A DNA stretch of 64,000 nucleotides from Methylobacterium sp. 17Sr1-1 (GCF_003173775.1 NZ_CP029552.1:2376501-2440500), one strand, 5' to 3'. Positions 34,746 to 43,692 are shown, counted from the stretch's first letter. Numbers and translations are program-made. Notes: generated from the sequence alone by a model not told the origin.

Positions 34746-35747
34746 ATGTCGTTGAAGCGCAAGCCGCTCGTGGTGGTCACCCGGCGCCTGCCGGACGTCG
34801 TGGAGACGCGGATGCGCGAATTGTTCGACGCGCGCCTCAACCACGAGGACACGCCGCTCACCGGTGCCGCCCTGGCGACGGCCCTCCAGGAGGCCGACGT
34901 GCTGGTGCCGACGGTCACGGACGAGATCGACGCCTCGCTCCTCGCCCAGGCCGGCCCGAACCTGCGCCTGATCGCCAATTTCGGCAACGGCGTCGACCAC
35001 ATCGACGTCGGGGTGGCGCTCCAGCGCGGCATCACGGTCACCAACACGCCGGGCGTGCTGACCGAGGACACCGCCGACATGACGATGGCGCTGATCCTCT
35101 CGGTGGCGCGCCGGGTCACCGAGGGCGCCCGGATCATCCCGGACGACGCCTGGTCGGGCGGCTGGTCGCCGACCTGGATGCTGGGCCGCCGCATCACCGG
35201 CAAGCGTCTCGGCATCGTCGGCATGGGCCGCATCGGCCAGGCTTTGGCCCGCCGCGCCAAGGCCTTCGGCCTCTCGATCCACTACCACAACCGCCGCCGG
35301 GTCGGCGCCCGGATCGAGACCGATCTCGAGGCGACCTACTGGGAATCCCTCGACCAGATGCTGGCGCGGGTCGACATCGTGTCGGTCAACTGCCCGCACA
35401 CGCCGGCGACCTACCACCTGCTCTCGGCCCGGCGCCTGAAGCTGCTGAAGCCCGAGGCCGTGGTGGTCAACACCGCCCGCGGCGAGGTGATCGACGAGAC
35501 CGCGCTCGCCCGCCTGATCGAGGCCGGCGACATCGCGGGCGCGGGCCTCGACGTGTTCGAGCAGGAGCCGGCGGTGAGCCCGCGCCTCGTCAAGCTCGCG
35601 AAGGCCGGCAAGGTGGTGCTCCTGCCCCATATGGGCTCGGCCACCCACGAGAGCCGCGTCGACATGGGCGAGAAGGTCATCATCAACATCAAGACCTTCC
35701 TCGACGGCCACCGGCCGCCGGACCGGATCCTGCCCAGCATGCTGTGA
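34746..35747 (+). CDS. D-isomer-specific 2-hydroxyacid dehydrogenase (glyoxylate/hydroxypyruvate reductase type)
   Basis: A 333-residue NAD(P)H enzyme. Substrate-domain segment LRLIANFGNGVDHIDVGVAL, NAD motif KRLGIVGMGRIGQALARRA, catalytic Arg in NTARGEVIDETAL, Glu in DVFEQEPAV and His in LLPHMGSATHESR are all seen. It resembles GyaR/GhrB glyoxylate reductases. In a serine-cycle methylotroph it could reduce glyoxylate or hydroxypyruvate, but the dedicated HprA is normally elsewhere. Start ATG 34746 follows GGGGAGGGA. Confidence 0.9.
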   Translation: MSLKRKPLVVVTRRLPDVVETRMRELFDARLNHEDTPLTGAALATALQEADVLVPTVTDEIDASLLAQAGPNLRLIANFGNGVDHIDVGVALQRGITVTNTPGVLTEDTADMTMALILSVARRVTEGARIIPDDAWSGGWSPTWMLGRRITGKRLGIVGMGRIGQALARRAKAFGLSIHYHNRRRVGARIETDLEATYWESLDQMLARVDIVSVNCPHTPATYHLLSARRLKLLKPEAVVVNTARGEVIDETALARLIEAGDIAGAGLDVFEQEPAVSPRLVKLAKAGKVVLLPHMGSATHESRVDMGEKVIINIKTFLDGHRPPDRILPSML

Positions 35748-35788
35748 CCGGCCGGGGCTTCCAGCCGCCGGGTCCAGACATCCTCGAT

Positions 35789-35926
35789 CGTCACTCCGGG
35801 ACCGCGCAGCGGAGCCCGGCGTCCAGACGCGCAGGTGGAGCAGGGCAGAGCGGACCGCTCATCGCGTCGTCCTGAACCCTCCGCGGCTCCGGGTCCCGGG
35901 CTCCGCTTCGCGGCCCCGGGGTGACG
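35789..35926. repeat. Palindromic repeat, copy B (dehydrogenase / OsmC junction)
   Basis: Left arm starts at 35789 with CGTCACTCCGGGACCGCGCA; right arm ends at 35926 with GGCCCCGGGGTGACG. The arms are inverted copies of one about 36-base element (CGTCAC-CCGGG-CCGCG-AGCGGAGCCCGG) with a spacer of about 65 bases. Located between convergent genes. Same family as copies A, C, D and E. Confidence 0.8.
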
Positions 35927-35987
35927 CGGAGGGTGTCACTGACCGAGGCGCTCGGCCCGTCACCCGGCAGAACGCCTCGCACCCAAA

Positions 35988-36413
35988 TCAGCCCTGCAAC
36001 GTCGCCTTCAGGCTGATCTTGGCGTTCAGCACCTTCGAGACCGGGCAGTTCTTCTCGGCGATGCCGGCGAGTTCGTCGAACTTCGCCTGATCGATCCCCG
36101 GTATCTTCGCGGTCAGGGTCAGGGCCGACGCCGTGATGGTGAAGCCGTCGCCGTCCTTCTCCAGGCTCACCACGGCTTCCGTGCGCAGCTCGTCGGCGGT
36201 GAAGCCGGCGCCCTGGAGCTGGAAGGCCAGCGCCATGGTGAAGCAGCCCGCATGCGCCGCGGCGATCAGCTCCTCGGGATTGGTGCCCGGCTCGTTCTCG
36301 AAGCGGGTGTTGAAGCCGTAGGGGTTGCTCGACAGCACGCCCGACTGCGTGGTCAGCTGGCCCTTGCCGTCCTTGCCGCTACCCTGCCAAACGGCGTTCG
36401 CCTTGCGGTTCAT
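35988..36413 (-). CDS. osmC: OsmC family peroxiredoxin
   Basis: A 141-residue thiol peroxidase of the OsmC branch. Cysteines lie in AAAHAGCFTMALAFQLQGAG and EKNCPVSKVLNAKISLKATL; N-terminal NRKANAVWQGSGKDGKGQL and NPEELIAAAHAGC are typical of OsmC. Start ATG 36413 has a GGGAGACGAGC ribosome site. A second hydroperoxidase after ohr, it may be under osmotic or stationary-phase control. 89 bases separate it from recX. Confidence 0.93.
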   Translation of the reverse strand: MNRKANAVWQGSGKDGKGQLTTQSGVLSSNPYGFNTRFENEPGTNPEELIAAAHAGCFTMALAFQLQGAGFTADELRTEAVVSLEKDGDGFTITASALTLTAKIPGIDQAKFDELAGIAEKNCPVSKVLNAKISLKATLQG

Positions 36414-36502
36414 GCTCGTCTCCCGTGACACATGAGGAGGCCGCGCGGGCGGCCCCGATCTCGGCGGAGCCCTCCAGGCAGCCGCTCACGCCCACAGGTA
36501 GG

Positions 36503-37063
36503 TCAGCGCGTCCCCAGGTCATCCTTGCTACCGTCATCCTGCCCAAGGTCATCCTCGGATTCCGCGTCGATCACCCGGCGGGCGAGGGCGAACGGGAATC
36601 CTGCCCGGGCCATGGCGGCGAGGTCGCGCTCGCGCGCGGCGACCCGGGCACCCGGTGCGCGGTACGGCCCGAGGCGGCGGCGCCTGGCATAGGCGAAGGC
36701 GGCCTCGTCCTCGCCGCCCGCGTCTTCCTCGGCGAGAGCCGCACCGACGATGTCGCGGTCGACGCCCTTGGCGGCGAGCTTGGCGCCGATCGCCCGGGCC
36801 GAGCCGCCGCGGCGGCGCAGGGAGCGCACCTTGGCGGCCGCGAAGGCGGCGTCGTCGACGAGGCCGGCGCCGAGCGCGCGCGCCACCACCGCCTCGACCA
36901 TCTCCGAAAAATCGTCCGGCTCCTCGCCGCGCAGGCGGCAGCGGGTCTCGACCCGGCGCCGCAGCACCCGGCGCAGCATCTCGGCGGAGGCGCCGTAGCG
37001 CTCCAGGTAGTACAGGGCCGCCCGTTCGAGATAGGCCGGCGTGATGGGCCGCGCCGCCCTCAA
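36503..37063 (-). CDS. recX: Regulatory protein RecX
   Basis: Modulates RecA filament growth. The 186 residues show RecX three-helix repeats: PAYLERAALYYLERYGASAEMLRRVLRRRV, VEAVVARALGAGLVDDAAFAAAKVRSLRRRGGSARAIGAKLAAKGV and the final domain ending FALARRVIDAE, each quoted in parts here. The probable start is TTG 37063, since no in-frame ATG or GTG lies nearby. The C-terminal tail (DDLGQDDGSKDDLG) is acidic and repetitive. Divergent from the TAXI gene by 81 bases. recA is not in the window. Confidence 0.85.
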   Translation of the reverse strand: MRAARPITPAYLERAALYYLERYGASAEMLRRVLRRRVETRCRLRGEEPDDFSEMVEAVVARALGAGLVDDAAFAAAKVRSLRRRGGSARAIGAKLAAKGVDRDIVGAALAEEDAGGEDEAAFAYARRRRLGPYRAPGARVAARERDLAAMARAGFPFALARRVIDAESEDDLGQDDGSKDDLGTR

Positions 37064-37144
37064 TCCGCCATCGCGGCCGGGTTCATCGGCCCCGTCCCGG
37101 ATCGCCTCCGTCCCGGCGGGGGCGTCCGGCCCGTGCGAGGGGTG

Positions 37145-38569
37145 ATGCCGGCGTTTCTGCACAAGCGTGAATCCTTCTTCCTCCTGGTCGCCCTCGCCCT
37201 CGGGGCGGTGGCCGGCGTGGTGCTCTACCTGTCGCGACCGACGACCCTGCGCGTCGCGGTCGGCCCGCGGGATCGGGTCGAGACGCACCTGATCCAGGCC
37301 TATGCCGACGCGCTCGCCCGCGCCCGCGAGGATATACGACTCGAGGTCGTTCCTTACGACGACGTGCGCGACAGCGCCGCGGCGCTCCAGAGCGGGCGGG
37401 CCGACCTCGCGGTGGTGCGGCCCGACGTGCGCCTGCCCGAGAACGGCCTGACGCTCGCCGTCCTGCACGACGAGGCCCTGGTGGTGGCGGCCCCCCCGGA
37501 TTCCGGCATCCAGGCCTTCTCCGATCTCGCCGGCAAGCGCCTCGGCCTCGTCGCCCATCACGGCGCCGACCAGCCGCTGGTCGCGAGCCTGCTCGCCTAT
37601 TACGCCCTGACGCCGGCGCCCGTGGGCGCTGCGCCGGCCACGGCCGATCCGGGCGGCACGCTGCCGGCCGCCGCCGGCAGCGTCGCCCTGGTGCCCCTGC
37701 GGGCCTCCGAGGTGGCGGCGGCGCTCTCCGAACACCGGATCGACGCCGCCGCGGTGATCGCCGCGCCGTCGGCGAAGCCCGCCGCCCGGGTGGTGCAGGC
37801 GGTGGAGGCGGCCTCGCCCGGTCACGGCGCGACGATCGTGGCGATCCCCGACGGCGAGGCGATCGTGCAGCGCCTGCCCGAGCTCCAGGCCGTGACCATC
37901 GCGGCCGGCACCTTCGGCGGCCGCCCGAAGCGCCCGGACGACGAGGTGAAGACCGTCGGCGCCTCCTACCGGCTGATGGCCCGCGCCTCGTTGAACCGCG
38001 ACACCGCCGCGAGCGTGACCCAGCACCTGTTCGAGCTGCGCTCGCGCCTCGCCGCGATGGTGCCGACCGCCAACCTGATGAAGGCGCCGGATTTCGACAG
38101 CGCCGCCGAGGCGACGAGCGCCCGCCTGCCGATCCATCCCGGCGCGGTCGACTACTACGAGCGCGAGCAGCAGACCTTCTTGCAGCGCTACGAGGACTGG
38201 GTCTACCTGGTGGCGTTCTTCGGCGGCGGACTCGGCTCGGCGGTGGCCTGGCTCGGCCAGCGCCTCGCCCGCGAGCAGCGCGCCCGCATCGACGCCGTCC
38301 TCGACCGGCTGCTCGCCATCCTGATCGAGGCGAGGGCAACGCAGGAGCCGGCCGCCCTCGACGCCCTGGCGATCGAGATCGACGGCCTCGTGATCGACGT
38401 GGTGCGCCACGCCCGCGCGCATTCCACCGACATCCGCACGATGAGCGCGCTGATCCTGGCGGTCGATGCCGCGCGGGCCGCGGTGGCGGATTGCCGGCGG
38501 GACGGGGCGCCGGTGCGAGAGCGGGCGGGGCGGTTGCTGTCGCTGCATCCAATGGGGGGCGGAGGGTAA
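37145..38569 (+). CDS. TAXI-family solute-binding protein with two membrane anchors
   Basis: A 474-residue protein. An N-terminal membrane helix (FLLVALALGAVAGVVLYLS) leads into a periplasmic type 2 binding-protein domain of the TRAP TAXI class: LRVAVGPRDRVETHLIQAYA, ALQSGRADLAVVRPDVRLPE, LAGKRLGLVAHHGADQPLV. A second helix (WVYLVAFFGGGLGSAVAWLG, about 352-371) is followed by about 100 helical cytoplasmic residues. No TRAP membrane subunits are near, so it may act as a sensor or tether rather than a transport component. A paralogue with the same plan lies at 61892-63280. Confidence 0.8.
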   Translation: MPAFLHKRESFFLLVALALGAVAGVVLYLSRPTTLRVAVGPRDRVETHLIQAYADALARAREDIRLEVVPYDDVRDSAAALQSGRADLAVVRPDVRLPENGLTLAVLHDEALVVAAPPDSGIQAFSDLAGKRLGLVAHHGADQPLVASLLAYYALTPAPVGAAPATADPGGTLPAAAGSVALVPLRASEVAAALSEHRIDAAAVIAAPSAKPAARVVQAVEAASPGHGATIVAIPDGEAIVQRLPELQAVTIAAGTFGGRPKRPDDEVKTVGASYRLMARASLNRDTAASVTQHLFELRSRLAAMVPTANLMKAPDFDSAAEATSARLPIHPGAVDYYEREQQTFLQRYEDWVYLVAFFGGGLGSAVAWLGQRLAREQRARIDAVLDRLLAILIEARATQEPAALDALAIEIDGLVIDVVRHARAHSTDIRTMSALILAVDAARAAVADCRRDGAPVRERAGRLLSLHPMGGGG

Positions 38570-38611
38570 GGACACTCTGGATTTTTGTGCGCCCCAAGCG
38601 TATGAAGCCGT

Positions 38612-38890
38612 ATGGAGTTCGACTGGCATCCTGCGAAATCGGATTGGAACCTCGAAGCGCGAGGTTTCGGCTTCGATTACGCTGCCCAGGTGTTCTTTGG
38701 TCACATCGTGACGCGCATCGATGATCGGCGGGATTACGGCGAAGTCCGGCTCAATGCGATCGGAGAGATTGACGGCGTCATCTACAATGTCACTTACACG
38801 GAGCGTGGACGCGTCTGCTGGATCATCTCAGCGCGCCGCGCCAACAGGAAGGAGTGCCAGCTATGGCTCGCATCTCTCTCGACCAATTGA
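38612..38890 (+). CDS. brnT: BrnT family toxin (type II toxin-antitoxin ribonuclease)
   Basis: A 92-residue protein with MEFDWHPAKSDWNLEARGFG, FDYAAQVFFGHIVTRIDDRR and IYNVTYTERGRVCWIISARR, the BrnT fold of the RelE-like RNase group. The pattern (F/E)xWxPxKxxxNLxxxG...E/YxAAxVF and the C-terminal IIS-ARRANRKE are characteristic. Its 3' end overlaps the HTH gene by 28 bases. Base composition of 38570-39000 is visibly less GC-rich than its neighbours. The initial ATG has no strong ribosome site. Confidence 0.85.
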   Translation: MEFDWHPAKSDWNLEARGFGFDYAAQVFFGHIVTRIDDRRDYGEVRLNAIGEIDGVIYNVTYTERGRVCWIISARRANRKECQLWLASLSTN

Positions 38891-39207
38891 GGGCCAACCG
38901 CCCGACTGCCAATCGAGCTAAAATCGATGCGACCACGGAGGAGGACATCCGCCGCCACATGGTCGAGGACGGTGAGGATCCCGATGCCGAACCGGTGGGA
39001 TACCGACTGGTCTTGTCCGTGACCGCCATCCGCGAGCGTCTCGGGATGACACAGATCGCCTTCGCGAAGGCCATCGGTGTCCCGGTCGCGACGGTCCGCA
39101 ATTGGGAGCAGAGGCGCAAGCAGCCGGACCCGGCGGCCCGCTCGCTGCTGACGATCGTCGCCGCGGAACCGGACGCGGCCTTCCGGGCGCTCGGCGTGGT
39201 TCGGTAG
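38863..39207 (+). CDS. HTH (XRE-type) antitoxin partner of BrnT
   Basis: A 114-residue protein. The N-terminal 55 residues are a flexible region (LDQLRANRPTANRAKIDATT) that could wrap the toxin; a Cro/C1-type helix-turn-helix follows (IRERLGMTQIAFAKAIGVPV, ATVRNWEQRRKQPDPAARSL). It overlaps brnT by 28 bases and has GGAAGGAG upstream of ATG 38863. Antitoxins of BrnT are often BrnA (ribbon-helix-helix); an XRE-type replacement is seen in some rhizobial loci. It likely also represses the operon. Confidence 0.8.
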   Translation: MARISLDQLRANRPTANRAKIDATTEEDIRRHMVEDGEDPDAEPVGYRLVLSVTAIRERLGMTQIAFAKAIGVPVATVRNWEQRRKQPDPAARSLLTIVAAEPDAAFRALGVVR

Positions 39208-39220
39208 ACCCCGGTCCGCC

Positions 39221-40447
39221 TCAAGTGATGAGCTGGTCCCGCCGCCGCAGGGCCGGGAACAACCGCCCCCACAGGGCCGCCACCGCCACAGTCGCGACGC
39301 CGCCGATCACCACCGCCGGCACCGCCCCGACCAGGGCCGCGAGCGTGCCGGATTCGAACTCCCCGAGTTCGTTCGAGGCGCCGATGAACACGGTGTTGAC
39401 CGCCGCGACCCGGCCGCGCATCGCGTCCGGCGTCTCGCCCTGAACCAGGCTCTGGCGGACGTAGACGCTGACCATGTCGGCCGCGCCGGTCACGAACAGG
39501 CAGGCCATCGAGAGCGGCAGCGAGGTCGAGAGGCCGAAGCCGATCGTGGCGAGGCCGAACACGCCGACCGCGATCAGGAGGCGCGGGCCGACGCCGCGGG
39601 TCAGCGGGCGGTGGGCCAGCAGGATCGCGGTCGCGACCGAGCCCAGCGCCGGCATGCTGCGCAGGAGCCCGAGGCCGAGGGGGCCGACGAACAGCACCTC
39701 CTGGGCGAAGATCGGCAGGAGCGCGGTGGCGCCGCCGAGCAGCACCGCCACGAGGTCGAGGGTGATGGCGCCGAGCACCACCGGCTGCGAGCGGATGTAG
39801 GTCAGACCGGCGAGCAGGGTCGCCCAGGTCACGGCGGGCCTTTGCGTGACGGCCGCCGGCGGCGGCCGGACGCCGATGATGCTGAACGCCGCGAAGGCGA
39901 AGCAGGCGGCGGCCAGCCCGAACACCACCGCCGGCCCGAGGGCGTAGAGCAGGCCGCCGAGCGCCGGCCCGGTCACCGACGCGCTCTGCCACAGCGACGA
40001 GTTGAGCGCGATGGCGCTGCCGAACTGCTCGCGCGGCACCAGGGTCGGCAGCAGCGCCTGGCTCGCCGGATTGGCGAAGGCACGGGCGGTGCCGACCAGC
40101 ACCATCAGGGCGTAGACCGGCCAGACCGGGGTGGCATGCGAGGCGGCGAGCGCCATCAGGCCGAGGCCGGCGAGCGCCAGGAGACCGTAGGAGATCGCCG
40201 CGACCCGGCGCCGGTCGAAGGTGTCGGCGACGTGGCCGGTGACCAGGGCGCCGAGCATCGCGGGGGCGAAGCTCGCGAGGCCGACGAAGCCGAGCGCGAG
40301 CGCGCTGCGGGTCAGGTCGTAGACGAACCACCCCACCGCCACCGCCTGCATCTGGTAGGCGAGGCCGGTGAGGAAGCGGGCGCTGCCGAAGAGCCGGAAG
40401 TCGCGGTTGCGAAAGAGGGTCCAGCCGGACGGCGCGGGGGAGAGCAT
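39221..40447 (-). CDS. MFS transporter (MFS_3/EntS-like)
   Basis: A 408-residue integral membrane protein with about 12 hydrophobic segments. The N-terminal part (LFRNRDFRLFGSARFLTGLA and GWFVYDLTRSALALGFVGLA) and loop motif GHVADTFDRRRVAAISYGLL fit the EntS-like exporter group. Later helices include FANPASQALLPTLVPREQFG. The substrate is unknown; a drug or siderophore exporter is plausible. It is convergent with the HTH antitoxin gene, 13 bases apart. Confidence 0.88.
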   Translation of the reverse strand: MLSPAPSGWTLFRNRDFRLFGSARFLTGLAYQMQAVAVGWFVYDLTRSALALGFVGLASFAPAMLGALVTGHVADTFDRRRVAAISYGLLALAGLGLMALAASHATPVWPVYALMVLVGTARAFANPASQALLPTLVPREQFGSAIALNSSLWQSASVTGPALGGLLYALGPAVVFGLAAACFAFAAFSIIGVRPPPAAVTQRPAVTWATLLAGLTYIRSQPVVLGAITLDLVAVLLGGATALLPIFAQEVLFVGPLGLGLLRSMPALGSVATAILLAHRPLTRGVGPRLLIAVGVFGLATIGFGLSTSLPLSMACLFVTGAADMVSVYVRQSLVQGETPDAMRGRVAAVNTVFIGASNELGEFESGTLAALVGAVPAVVIGGVATVAVAALWGRLFPALRRRDQLIT

Positions 40448-40525
40448 GACGGTTCCGTGCCCCGCCCGGGCGGCGGGGGTTCGAGGTCGGCGTAAAGCCC
40501 GCCCTTGGGCGGGCCCTGATGACGA

Positions 40526-41767
40526 TCAGGCGAGAACCTTGCGGATCAGGACGGACAGGCCGAAGGCCAGGGCCGAGACGGCGACGGAGATCGCGATGTA
40601 GAGCGAGCGCCGCGGCTGCTGGGCCGATTCCGCCCGCACCGGCTCGACGATCATGCTGAAGAACTCGATCTGCCGGTCGGCGATCATCCGCGAGCGCTCC
40701 CGCGCGGCGATCGTCGCCGCGTAGTACTTCTCGGCGGTCTTGCGCTCGGCGTCGAGCTCCTCGAACTTGGTCAGCGTGGCCGAGAGCACCCGGCGCTGCT
40801 CGGGATCCTGGTTGGCCGCCTCGCGCTCGATGCGGGCGATGGTCTCGTCGAGCTGGACGATCTGCGCCTTGAGGTCCTGGATGCTCCGGCTGTCGTCGCG
40901 CAGGTCGCGCTGGAGCAGGCTGAGCTTGACCGCGAGTCCGATGCGCTGGGAGCGGATCTCGGCGATCATCTTCAGGTTGGTGTCGTTGGACTTCTGGGCG
41001 TCGAGCACGCCGTCCCGGTTGCGCAGGTCGCGCACCGCGAGGTGGAGCTTGGTCAGGCGTGCCTCGGCGCGCTTCATCTCGCGCTCGCTCTCCGCCAGGG
41101 CATCGTTGCGGGCCCGCTCGGTGAGCTGGTTCACCACCCGCTCGCTCTCGGTCAGCACGGCCCGGCTCAGGGTCAGGGAATCGTCCGGGTCGAAGGCGTT
41201 GATCGCGACCTCGATCAGGCCGGACGACTCGACGCTGACCTTCACCCGCTCGCCCCAGTAGCGGGTGAGCTTCTCGATCGGCTTCTCGGGATCGAAGCGG
41301 GAATAGCGATCGATGTCGTCGCGGGAGAACATCTTGCGCAGCGGCAGGCTGCGCTCGAGGGTCTCGACCATCGTCCGGCTCTTGATGTACTCGCCGACGA
41401 TCATCGAATCCTGGGCGATCATCTGGGACGGGATGCTCGAGGTGGTACCGACCGAGTCCGGCGCCGCCTTCTCGGCGCCGCCGATCGCCGGCCGCAGGGC
41501 GAAGCGCGCCTCGGTCACGTAGCGGTCCGAGAGGTAGAGGCCGAAGAACACGATGCTGCCCAAGGAGGGGAGCACGAACAGGAACAGGCACAGGAGCGGG
41601 GTGACGACGTCCCGGCGCCGCTGCGCCCGGATCGTCCGGATCGTCGACTTGTTCGGGTTCGAGAACCGCGACACCCGGGCCGCCTGCCGCAGGGCCTCGC
41701 CGATCATCCGGGAGCGGTCGGCGGGGCTGAGCGCCTTGCCTTCCGGATTGCGGGCGTCGATCGTCAT
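40526..41767 (-). CDS. Capsule polysaccharide export inner-membrane protein, KpsE/WcbD type
   Basis: A 413-residue polysaccharide co-polymerase. It has a basic cytoplasmic N-terminus (SNPNKSTIRTIRAQRRRDVV), a first membrane helix (LLCLFLFVLPSLGSIVFFGL, about 58-77), a periplasmic region with a long coiled coil (about 195-340), and a second helix (LYIAISVAVSALAFGLSVLI) near the end. Segment FDPDDSLTLSRAVLTESERV is typical of KpsE/BexC/CtrB. It lies 97 bases after the KpsT-like ATPase gene. No glycosyltransferase, KpsM or KpsD gene is in the window. Confidence 0.88.
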   Translation of the reverse strand: MTIDARNPEGKALSPADRSRMIGEALRQAARVSRFSNPNKSTIRTIRAQRRRDVVTPLLCLFLFVLPSLGSIVFFGLYLSDRYVTEARFALRPAIGGAEKAAPDSVGTTSSIPSQMIAQDSMIVGEYIKSRTMVETLERSLPLRKMFSRDDIDRYSRFDPEKPIEKLTRYWGERVKVSVESSGLIEVAINAFDPDDSLTLSRAVLTESERVVNQLTERARNDALAESEREMKRAEARLTKLHLAVRDLRNRDGVLDAQKSNDTNLKMIAEIRSQRIGLAVKLSLLQRDLRDDSRSIQDLKAQIVQLDETIARIEREAANQDPEQRRVLSATLTKFEELDAERKTAEKYYAATIAARERSRMIADRQIEFFSMIVEPVRAESAQQPRRSLYIAISVAVSALAFGLSVLIRKVLA

Positions 41768-41864
41768 GGCGGGGGTTCCGGCTGGGGCGGGGCCGGGGCG
41801 CGCGAGGCACCGGCCGGCAAGACGGGGAGGGCGTGGCAGGGGAGGGCGACGGGGAGCGTCGCGC

Positions 41865-42518
41865 TCACTGGTTCAGGCGCTGGTAGACTTCGATCGCGTC
41901 GTTGATGTCGGGATAGATCACGGCGCGGCCGTTCGCCAGCACGATCCCCTGCTGGGCGTAGTCCCGGATCGTGTCCATCGAGTGCGAGCACATGATGATG
42001 TCGGCATTCTTGCGCCGCTGGCTCCACACCTCCTCGCAGCGCTTGGCGAAGCGCGCGTCGCCGACGCCGGTGATCTCGTCGACGATGTAGCAGTCGAACG
42101 GGATCGCCATGCTCATGCCGAAGGCGAGGCGCGCGCCCATGCCCGAGGAGTAGTTGCGGATCGGCACGTTGATGTAGTCGCCGAGCTCGGCGAAATCCTC
42201 CACGAAGGCCAGCACCCGGCGCGGATCCTCGCCGTGGATGCGGGCCACGAAGATCACGTTCTCGCGCCCGGTCATCAGCGGGTGGAAGCCGCCGCCGAAG
42301 CCGAGCGGCCAGGAGATCCGGGTGGTGCGGATCACCCGGCCCTTCGTCGGCATCTCGCAGCCGGCGATCAGCCGCAAGGTCGTCGACTTGCCGGCACCGT
42401 TGATGCCGAGGATGCCGTAGCTCACCCCGGGCTTCAGGGTCAGCGACGCCTGGTCGAGGATGGTACGGCGGTACCCGTCCGTCTTGTAGATCTTGGTGAC
42501 GTTGTCGAGGCGGATCAT
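41865..42518 (-). CDS. Capsule polysaccharide ABC exporter ATPase, KpsT type
   Basis: A 217-residue ATPase. Walker A GINGAGKSTTLRLIAG, signature NYSSGMGARLAFGMSM and Walker B CYIVDEITGVGDARF define the KpsT/Wzt-type exporter group; ISWPLGFGGGFHPLMTGREN is typical of KpsT. It is complete at usual size. Upstream there is no KpsM permease gene: the 322 bases to efeU hold no reading frame with membrane segments. kpsE follows on the same strand. Confidence 0.9.
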   Translation of the reverse strand: MIRLDNVTKIYKTDGYRRTILDQASLTLKPGVSYGILGINGAGKSTTLRLIAGCEMPTKGRVIRTTRISWPLGFGGGFHPLMTGRENVIFVARIHGEDPRRVLAFVEDFAELGDYINVPIRNYSSGMGARLAFGMSMAIPFDCYIVDEITGVGDARFAKRCEEVWSQRRKNADIIMCSHSMDTIRDYAQQGIVLANGRAVIYPDINDAIEVYQRLNQ

Positions 42519-42840
42519 CGGCGGATAAGGACACGCTCGAGAGGGGTGCGGCCGCCTCGCGGAGACGCGCGACGGTCTGGCCCGGGGGCCCCACCGATCA
42601 TGCGCCGAGCCGGCATCCGCACGGTTAACGAGGCCGGTCGCGGCGGCCGGCAGGCTCGGACGTAGCCGCAGAAAGCGGCGAATCTGAGAAGCGGCCCGCG
42701 GCCGGGCCGTATCGGGGCCCTGCGATAAGCCCGTGCCAGTTTCAAGTTAGTATAAAGAAGAAGCGCGATGCGGCGCTATGAGCGCGCGGGCTTTTGGATT
42801 AAACAGCGGCCTTTCTCGTGTCACTTCCGGAAAGACGCCC
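42519..42840. other. Divergent region upstream of kpsT and efeU
   Basis: About 322 bases without a gene. It contains an AT-richer stretch at about 42738-42765 (TTAGTATAAAGAAGAAG) and another near 42792-42802 (TTTTGGATTAAAC) upstream of efeU, likely promoter or iron-responsive sites. I could not identify a clear Fur, Irr or RirA box by eye. Confidence 0.45.
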
Positions 42841-43680
42841 GTGCTGATTGCGTTCCTGATCATGCTGCGCGAAGGGATCGAGGCGGCCCTGATCGTCGGC
42901 ATCATCGCCGGCTACCTCGCCCAGACCGGGCGGCGGGCCTGGATGCCGGCCGTGTGGGGCGGCGTCGTGCTGGCCGCGCTGCTCTGCCTCGCCCTCGGCC
43001 TGGGGCTGCAGGCGATCGGCGCCGAGTTTCCGCAGAAGCAGCAGGAGATGGCGGAAGGGCTGATCGCGCTGCTCGCCGCCGTCATGCTGTGCACGATGGT
43101 GTTCTGGATGCGCAGGGCCGCCCGCTCGGTGCGGGCCGAGCTGCACGGGGCGGTGGACGACGCGCTGAGCCGCCACGGTAAGGCGAGGGGAGGGTTCGCC
43201 CTCGCGGTGATGGCGTTCCTGGCGGTCGGCCGCGAGGGGCTCGAATCGGTGTTCTTCCTCCTCGCCACGGTGCAGCAGGATGTCGGCTGGGGGGTGCCCG
43301 TGGGCGCGGTCCTCGGCATCGCCCTCTCGGTGCTGGTCGGCATCGCGCTGGCCAGGGGCGCCGTGCGCCTCGACCTGCGCCGCTTCTTCCGCTGGACCGG
43401 GGTGTTCATCCTGTTCGTCGCCGCGGGCCTGCTCGCCGGCGCGCTCAAGGCCTTCCACGAGGCGGGCCTCTGGAACCACCTCCAGGCCACCGCCTTCGAC
43501 CTCGGCCATGTCCTCCCCGCCGACACGGTGCTCGGCACCCTCCTCACCGGCATCTTCGGCTACCAGGAGGCGCCGGCCTGGGGCGAGGTGCTGGTCTATC
43601 TCGGCTTCCTGATCCCGGCCCTGTGGGCCTTCCTGGCGGGCGCCCGGCCGAGCCCCGCCGCCCGGCCCCGCCACGCCTGA
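42841..43680 (+). CDS. efeU: FTR1-type iron permease EfeU
   Basis: A 279-residue seven-helix permease for ferrous iron. Both REGxE iron motifs are present: LIMLREGIEAALIVGIIAGY near residues 7-26 and FLAVGREGLESVFFLLATVQ near 132-151. GTG 42841 gives MLIAFLIMLREG (read as Met), the usual family N-terminus, with GGAAAG upstream; an in-frame ATG at 42778 would add 21 residues. It heads efeU-efeO-efeB with 12-base and 9-base gaps. Confidence 0.93.
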   Translation: MLIAFLIMLREGIEAALIVGIIAGYLAQTGRRAWMPAVWGGVVLAALLCLALGLGLQAIGAEFPQKQQEMAEGLIALLAAVMLCTMVFWMRRAARSVRAELHGAVDDALSRHGKARGGFALAVMAFLAVGREGLESVFFLLATVQQDVGWGVPVGAVLGIALSVLVGIALARGAVRLDLRRFFRWTGVFILFVAAGLLAGALKAFHEAGLWNHLQATAFDLGHVLPADTVLGTLLTGIFGYQEAPAWGEVLVYLGFLIPALWAFLAGARPSPAARPRHA

Positions 43681-43692
43681 GGACACCCGACG

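Noticed and set aside
38570..39220. BrnT module as part of a prophage or integrative element
   Set aside because: No integrase, attachment repeats or phage genes nearby; only composition differs.
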